In this document: one piece after another, positions 59,460-64,000 of the stretch
How the letters are laid out: every line of letters starts with the position of its first letter
How positions within the stretch are numbered: the first letter of the stretch is position 1
From: Pseudocalidococcus sp964653145
GTDB taxonomy: Bacteria > Cyanobacteriota > Cyanobacteriia > Thermosynechococcales > Thermosynechococcaceae
Assembly (NCBI GenBank): GCA_964653145.1
Contig: CAZZCG010000015.1
Coordinates: forward strand, 19,367-83,366
Reading direction: 5' to 3'
DNA: 64,000 nucleotides
The notes under the pieces: generated by a model
Database searches by the model: none
Seen by the model: only the letters and a program-made list of their open reading frames with translations
Told to the model about the DNA's origin: nothing
Translations under genes and position numbers: made by a program

Positions 59460-60563
59460 TTAGGGGTGGAGTGTAACGGACAAATAGTCTGCAGCGGTTT
59501 CCACTAAAGTAATCATCCGGGCGTAGGGCATGCGTGTGGGCCCCAGGAGACCAATAGTACCCACAGGGGTCGCGCGCCGGCGATAAACTGCGGAAATCAA
59601 AGCACAGGATCGCATCGGTGGCAAAGGGCTTTCTGCACCAATGGTGACGCGAACACTGGAGGCATGAGCTTGGGTCGGGGTGGGATGGCTCTCGGTGGTG
59701 CCCGCTAGTAAATGTGTGGTTTCCCAGGCCCCAATTAAAGACCAAAGCTGTTCTGTCTGGGCTTCCAACAACTGCAAAAGCATCTTTACCTGTTCCAGTT
59801 GAGCAAATTCTGGTTGTTGTATGACTTCCGCCAGGCCTGTAACGATAAAGGGAGCCGTTTGCCGAGGGCGGATAGCAGGAATGAGCTGCATAAGGAGTTG
59901 TTGGAGGGCCCGGCCATAACTTTGAAAGGCTGAATCAAGGACTTGCCAGTTGAGATGGGCCAGTTGATCAAGGGTTTGTCCTTGAAGTTGGTGATTTAAA
60001 AAATTGTTTAAAACCTGTAGGGCCTGGTCGCTGGTTTCTGGATCCAGGCCTGGGGGCAGTTGAAACAAAGCAGATTGGGATTCGTTACTGTCGAGGACAA
60101 GAATCACCATCACCTGATCCGCATCCAGGGCCACGAGTTTCACCAAGCGGATTGTTTGACCAATGGTGGAGGGCAAAGTAATGAGGGTAACGCAGCCACT
60201 AAGGGCTGAAAGCAACTGGGCCGCACTCCGTAAAATCATCTCCAGGCCCTGCTTTTCTTGATCTAATCGGGCCGAGAGCAGAGACTCCACTTGCCGGGCG
60301 AAACTGGGAACTGGAGTAATTAGCTGATCCACATAGATACGATAACCATAGTCAGAGGGGACGCGTCCAGCGGAGGTATGGGGTTGGTAGAGAAGCCCAC
60401 ATTTCTCCAGAACCCCCATGATGTTTCGAATCGTTGCTGAGCTGACATTGAGGTTATATTCATCCACCAAGACCTGGGAACCAACGGGTTCGGCTGTGGC
60501 AATGTAGTGATTGATCGTTGCGGAAAGAACCTGCTGTTGACGTTGACTCAATTCGATGGGCAT
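59460..60563 (-). CDS. hrcA: Heat-inducible transcription repressor HrcA
   Basis: I chose the ATG at 60563 (MPIELSQRQQQVLSATINHYIATAEPVGSQVLVDEY). The 367-residue repressor has an N-terminal winged helix, VSSATIRNIMGVLEKCGLLYQPHTSAGRVPSDYGYRIYVDQL, the HrcA signature. The GAF-like core and the end GTIGLLGPTRMPYARMITLVETAADYLS follow. HrcA binds CIRCE operators and loses activity on heat shock; the window holds such a site upstream of groESL. No grpE or dnaK is adjacent, unlike in Firmicutes. Confidence 0.97.
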   Translation of the reverse strand: MPIELSQRQQQVLSATINHYIATAEPVGSQVLVDEYNLNVSSATIRNIMGVLEKCGLLYQPHTSAGRVPSDYGYRIYVDQLITPVPSFARQVESLLSARLDQEKQGLEMILRSAAQLLSALSGCVTLITLPSTIGQTIRLVKLVALDADQVMVILVLDSNESQSALFQLPPGLDPETSDQALQVLNNFLNHQLQGQTLDQLAHLNWQVLDSAFQSYGRALQQLLMQLIPAIRPRQTAPFIVTGLAEVIQQPEFAQLEQVKMLLQLLEAQTEQLWSLIGAWETTHLLAGTTESHPTPTQAHASSVRVTIGAESPLPPMRSCALISAVYRRRATPVGTIGLLGPTRMPYARMITLVETAADYLSVTLHP

Positions 60564-60767
60564 CGGGGGCATCCACAAGGGGTTTGCTAATATCCAATAC
60601 TTAAAAAAATCTAAATATAGGGTTAGTTTAAGGGAGATTCCGAATTTTTGCCCAGGCCAGGGGGGCGTTTAAGCCTCGAGTTTTGCACTTAAGTCCATTC
60701 TTTGATGGATACCGGCAACCCATGGGAGAGATGCGGGTTAAGTTTTGCAGCTCAGACCACTCAGCCA

Positions 60768-61100
60768 TTAATAAAGGGGCAAATTTTGGTTCACTTGCCG
60801 GACAAAAGCATCAATGCCACCGCTAATATTTTTGACGTGGCCATAGCCCTGCTGTTGAAGCCAATAGCAAAACTGGGCAGAGCGGACACCATGATGACAA
60901 AGCACCCACACCTCTTGATCTGGATTGAGAAGGTCGGAAATTTGGGGCTGCCAGGCCTGAAACTGACTCAAAGGCAAGTTGATAAATCCCGGAATAGCAA
61001 CAATTTCTAGTTCTTCGACTTCACGCACATCGACCAACTGCACGGATTCGTCCCCACTGGCTAAATAGTGCCCCAAGGCCTGGACTGAAATCGACTCCAT
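60768..61100 (-). CDS. Single-domain rhodanese-like protein
   Basis: The 110-residue protein matches GlpE-type sulfurtransferases: VDVREVEELEIVAIPGFINLPLSQF, with the active-site loop LCHHGVRS carrying the catalytic Cys near residue 69, then YGHVKNISGGIDAF. It would transfer sulfane sulfur to an acceptor. The typical rhodanese HxGHIPGA region is replaced by AIPGFINL. It stands alone, 204 bases upstream of hrcA on the same strand. Confidence 0.93.
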   Translation of the reverse strand: MESISVQALGHYLASGDESVQLVDVREVEELEIVAIPGFINLPLSQFQAWQPQISDLLNPDQEVWVLCHHGVRSAQFCYWLQQQGYGHVKNISGGIDAFVRQVNQNLPLY

Positions 61101-61320
61101 CGCTACCTCCCCATCCCGAGAACATCACCCCAATAAAGTCTATTTTATCTCTGTATCTCAAGATTGTTTCTTTGTCTCGACTGTAAACCGGCCAATCCTA
61201 GTCAAAATTAATAGACATACAGCAAGCTTTTTTTAGATGTGAAATAACTCGAGGATGATTTGAATAGTCCTATTGTTCTCCATTCTTCTTATCTCAATAT
61301 GTATGGTAAGTTTTCACAAA

Positions 61321-61614
61321 TCATTTCTGTTTGCTATATCGTTTAGAAACGGTGAACGCATTGAATACCTGAACCCCTGGGTAGGTGAGGGATAAGACCT
61401 GCGTATCAATACCTTTGGTATCCATGTGGGCAATCTGACTGGCACCAAGATCAAGTAAGTGGCAATGTGGCTTTTGTGTGCCAGGATTATCGCCAGGAAT
61501 CGTCTTGCCCATTTCCCGGAAACCAAATGCAACATAGTTACTCTTGAGAACCTTTTCCCATTCCTCAGCAATTTCCCGAGTCACAAAGGCTTCCTCAACG
61601 GCAATGCGCTTCAT
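61321..61614 (-). pseudogene. Truncated amidohydrolase (ACMSD/decarboxylase-like), N-terminal fragment
   Basis: The first 85 codons read MKRIAVEEAFVTREIAEEWE and GKTIPGDNPGTQKPHCHLLDLGASQIAHMDTKGIDTQVLSLTYPGVQVF. This closely resembles the N-terminus of the amidohydrolase-2 family (2,3-dihydroxybenzoate decarboxylase-like enzymes, normally about 320-350 residues). It then diverges and stops at 97 residues, so most of the barrel and metal site is gone. It lies in the atypical right-hand segment with AraC and SDR genes, often partners of such enzymes. Confidence 0.7.
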
Positions 61615-61956
61615 AAAAACTCACTTCAAAATGTGCATCTTCTTTTCGGCTGCTCGTGGATGCCACCACCCCCGCTTTTGTCTTAATTATGGGGTAGTTG
61701 GCTGAACATATCATGACTCGTAGTAAGGAGGTTTACTGGGAATTTTGACCTTTGTGAGCATGAATGATTGACCTTGCAAAAGTTTGTTTTTCATGCGCTG
61801 ACTATTCAGAACTTATTTCACCTAACGAACAAGCTCAACGGCGGCAAGCAACCCTAGCATTTCATCAGAATTTTGGCTCCGTCTGTTGCAGCGACTGGTT
61901 AGGTGGCGATTGCATTCAGCCGACGTTTGATCTAAACACAGACTAGTAGAGAATAT
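61615..61956. other. 342-base spacer in the foreign segment, no supported gene
   Basis: A plus-strand frame of 60 codons at 61764-61946 has several Cys and no ribosome-binding site or family likeness. I do not accept it as a gene. The region probably holds decayed sequence and the promoter of the amidohydrolase fragment. Confidence 0.4.
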
Positions 61957-62877
61957 TCAAGCTATCCGTAAACGTTCAATGTCTTTGATGGGTGGTGCTC
62001 CAAACATACGGGAATATTCTCGGCTAAACTGTGAAGGACTTTCATACCCAACCTGATAAGCTGCATGGGTCGCATCGGCATTTTCGACCAGCATCAGCCG
62101 ACGCGCTTCCAGTAGCCTCAATTGTTTCTGATATTGCAAGGGACTCATTGATGTCACTTTCTTAAAATGACGATGGAAAGATGCAGCAGACATGTTGGCT
62201 TGCTCAGCTAAATCCTCCACTCGTAACGTCTCTGTGAAATTAGCCTTTAGCAGTTTGATGACCTTAGCAATACGCTGCATGTTGCTGCCAGATGTCGCAA
62301 TCTGCCGAACTGCTTCACTTTGTTCGCCGATCAAAAGACGGTAATAGATTTCGCGAATCATCATCGGTGCCAGAAACGGAATATCCTGCGGTGTACCTAG
62401 AAGCCGTGTCAGTCGAATGGCGCAATCAATCAATGTTATATCAGCGTTGCTAATAAACAAACCTCGAACCGAGTTTTCTTTCTTCTCTGCCTGGGGTTGA
62501 ATTTGAGCAATAATGTCGCAGAGTTGGACTGGGTCTAAGTTCAACTTAAATCCTAAGTACGGCTTGTCTGGAGTCGCCTCGGTCACCAATCCACTGAGTG
62601 GCAAATCCACCGAGACGACAAGATACTGAGCGGCACCATACTGATACGTTTCCTCTCCCAGCAATGCTTCTTTTTTGCCCTGAATAACGATGGCGAGAAT
62701 CGGTTCAGAGACACCGCAGATTGCTGTGGACGCAGACGATTCCCGCATGAATTCTACCTGACTGATAGCAGTTTGATGAGCACCATTTCCGTGATAGTCG
62801 GTATGTTGTGCCACCAATGCCGCCAGTTCTTGACACGCACGAATGGCTGTACTCTGCCTCGGTGTTCCAATGATCAT
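61957..62877 (-). CDS. AraC-family transcriptional regulator
   Basis: The 306-residue protein has an N-terminal AraC-type effector domain (residues about 25-185, ILAIVIQGKKEALLGEETYQYGAAQYLVVSVDLPLSGLVTEATPDKPYLGFKLNLD). The C-terminal double helix-turn-helix has LRVEDLAEQANMSAASFHRHFKKVTSMSPLQYQKQLRLLEARRLML and AAYQVGYESPSQFSREYSRMFG. The N-domain type is often found beside SDR and alcohol dehydrogenase genes. It reads away from the SDR genes across about 130 bases, so it may regulate them. It carries no GGCCTGG word, unlike most of the window. Confidence 0.93.
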   Translation of the reverse strand: MIIGTPRQSTAIRACQELAALVAQHTDYHGNGAHQTAISQVEFMRESSASTAICGVSEPILAIVIQGKKEALLGEETYQYGAAQYLVVSVDLPLSGLVTEATPDKPYLGFKLNLDPVQLCDIIAQIQPQAEKKENSVRGLFISNADITLIDCAIRLTRLLGTPQDIPFLAPMMIREIYYRLLIGEQSEAVRQIATSGSNMQRIAKVIKLLKANFTETLRVEDLAEQANMSAASFHRHFKKVTSMSPLQYQKQLRLLEARRLMLVENADATHAAYQVGYESPSQFSREYSRMFGAPPIKDIERLRIA

Positions 62878-63011
62878 GCTGGTTTCCTGACTGACTTAAC
62901 CGTTCCCATTCGTTCATGATAGAGAATATTCTTCCCCATCAACATCTTCTCTGAGAGGAATAGGCAATAACATGCGAGATTTGTGTATTTGAAGCTCCAT
63001 TTTTCAAGCCT

Positions 63012-63278
63012 ATGATGAACTCATGTCAAAAGAGCAAGGAGTTAGGACAACGACAGATTGTGTTGAACGTAGTGGCTCTTGGCGCGATTGAAACCAATTT
63101 TGCTGAGGGTGCAATGCGTGACAATCCAAAGAGTAACAACTTCATCGCTTCGCAGACTGCTTTAGGTCGTGTTGGTCTTCCCGATGACATTGGGGGGCGA
63201 TCGCACCCTTACTTTCAGAAGAAAACCGATGGGTCAATGCCCAGAGAATTGAAATTTCTGGCGGCATGTTTCTCTAAT
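63012..63278 (+). pseudogene. SDR oxidoreductase, C-terminal fragment with frameshift
   Basis: KELGQRQIVLNVVALGAIETNFAEGAMRDNPKSNNFIASQTALGRVGLPDDIGG is the C-terminal third of a classical short-chain dehydrogenase. At the six-G run 63192-63197 the frame breaks. Adding one base continues as AIAPLLSEENRWVNAQRIEISGGMFL and stops at 63278, the expected SDR ending. The Rossmann and catalytic parts are missing upstream. It is a remnant with a one-base loss in a homopolymer; a sequencing error could explain the frameshift but not the missing front. Confidence 0.75.
63197..63204. repeat. HIP1 octamer GCGATCGC
   Basis: This is one of only two HIP1 sites seen in the window. It lies in the SDR remnant, at the point of the frameshift. 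Confidence 0.9.
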
Positions 63279-63310
63279 TCAAGTCAACTGAAACAAAAAG
63301 GAAAATCACG

Positions 63311-64000
63311 ATGTTAAACGTAGAACATAAAGTCATTGCTATCACTGGAGCGAGTAGCGGCATTGGTGAAGCTACTGCCAAATTATTGACTGAACATGGC
63401 GCAAAGGTTGTTCTGGGAGCGCGGCGTGCAGAAAGGCTAGAAAAGATTGTTGAGGAGATTCGTCGGCAGGGTGGCTCGGCAGAATTCAAACCGGTGAACG
63501 TTGCCGATCAGGAGGATATGAAAGCGTTCATTCACTTTGCCAAAGACACCTTTGGGCGCATTGATGTCATTTTTAACAATGCGGGTGTCATGCCTTTATC
63601 TCCCATGAATGCTCTCAAAGTTGAAGAATGGGACAATATGATTAACGTCAACATCAACGGCGTATTGAATGGCATTGCAGCAGGTTTGCCGATCATGGAA
63701 GCGCAAGGCGGCGGACAGTTTATCAACACCGCATCCATCGGTGCCCATGTGGTAGTGCCGACTGGCGCAGTCTACTGTGCAACGAAATATGCAGTTTGGG
63801 CAATCTCCGAAGGACTGCGGCAGGAATCGAAAAATATCCGCGTGACCACGATCTCTCCGGGTGTCGTGGAAACAGAGCTGGGTTCTGATATCACAGATGA
63901 TTCGGCACAAGAGGCATTGCAAGAATTTCGTAAAACCGCCCTAACCCCGGATGCGATCGCCAGAGCCGTTTTATATGCCGTATCCCAGCCCGATGATGTG
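63311..64000 (+). CDS. Short-chain dehydrogenase/reductase, runs off the window
   Basis: The frame is open from the ATG at 63311 to the last base (230 codons), so the C-terminus is missing. The NAD(P) motif TGASSGIG lies at residues 12-19, NNAGVMPLSPM near 87, the catalytic Ser in NTASIGAHV and Tyr-X3-Lys in YCATKYAVWAISEGLRQE. SPGVVETEL follows. It is a classical SDR of about 245 residues, perhaps acting on a small alcohol or ketone. AAAAGGAAA precedes the start. It contains the second HIP1 site and no GGCCTGG word, as does its neighbourhood. Confidence 0.93.
   Translation, partial: MLNVEHKVIAITGASSGIGEATAKLLTEHGAKVVLGARRAERLEKIVEEIRRQGGSAEFKPVNVADQEDMKAFIHFAKDTFGRIDVIFNNAGVMPLSPMNALKVEEWDNMINVNINGVLNGIAAGLPIMEAQGGGQFINTASIGAHVVVPTGAVYCATKYAVWAISEGLRQESKNIRVTTISPGVVETELGSDITDDSAQEALQEFRKTALTPDAIARAVLYAVSQPDDV
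63953..63960. repeat. HIP1 octamer GCGATCGC
   Basis: This is the second HIP1 site, within the intact SDR gene. The rest of the window to the left shows none that I could find. Confidence 0.9.

Noticed and set aside
61764..61946. 60-codon plus-strand frame before the AraC gene
   Set aside because: No ribosome-binding site and no recognisable motif; Cys pattern is irregular.

Overview
The window is a piece of a cyanobacterial chromosome. It opens inside a phycocyanin (cpc) operon and also holds a cytochrome b6f small subunit (petL), fused sucrose-phosphate synthase, groESL with a CIRCE operator, and several cyanobacteria-specific families (DUF3288, DUF2993, CpcE/F). The order cpcB-A-C-D-E-F followed by three tandem cpcG genes is, as I recall it, the arrangement of Thermosynechococcus and close relatives, so a Thermosynechococcaceae-type unicellular strain is the best guess. 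The short word GGCCTGG/CCAGGCC is strikingly frequent across most of the window. The usual cyanobacterial repeat HIP1 (GCGATCGC) was seen only twice, both in the last kilobase.

Layout. 1-6 kb: the cpc operon (phycocyanin subunits, rod linkers, bilin lyase, three rod-core linkers), ending in a terminator. 6-14.2 kb: housekeeping genes (ahcY, purine nucleoside phosphorylase, minC, a sugar-binding lipoprotein, exported proteins). 14.3-23.0 kb: tRNA-Leu(CAA) with an integrated element of about 8.7 kb bounded by a 12-bp repeat of the tRNA 3' end. 23-33.6 kb: ruvB, a P-type ATPase, a universal stress protein, a B12/radical-SAM protein and groESL. 34-37 kb: a two-component and diguanylate-cyclase cluster. 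37-61 kb: chromosomal core genes, including an antiporter, divergent sucrose synthesis and breakdown genes, coaE, mutS, a bolA-glutaredoxin pair, ftsQ, rpe, a CorC-type protein, tRNA-CAU, petL and hrcA. 61.3-64 kb: a foreign-looking, partly decayed cassette (amidohydrolase fragment, AraC regulator, frameshifted SDR fragment, intact SDR running off the end).

The most unusual part is the tRNA-Leu element. It has a translationally coupled run (primase-helicase, small unknowns, an orphan MT-A70 adenine methylase, a RusA-type resolvase), an opposing group (a Rad52-like annealing protein, a SWIM zinc-finger protein, a small HTH protein), an AlpA-like regulator and an AT-hook/ribbon-helix-helix-like protein. 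It carries three separate iteron-like repeat clusters but no recognisable integrase, capsid or packaging gene. It looks like a small self-replicating or satellite element that depends on recombination functions supplied from elsewhere.

Working links: HrcA (59-60 kb) probably represses groESL through the CIRCE site at 33.7 kb. CpcE/CpcF attach the bilin to CpcA, and the linkers assemble the rods. The sucrose-phosphate synthase and neutral invertase are divergently transcribed, and BolA and the CGFS glutaredoxin form a probable Fe-S/iron-sensing pair. All function calls rest on reading the proteins and motifs by eye; no database search was run.
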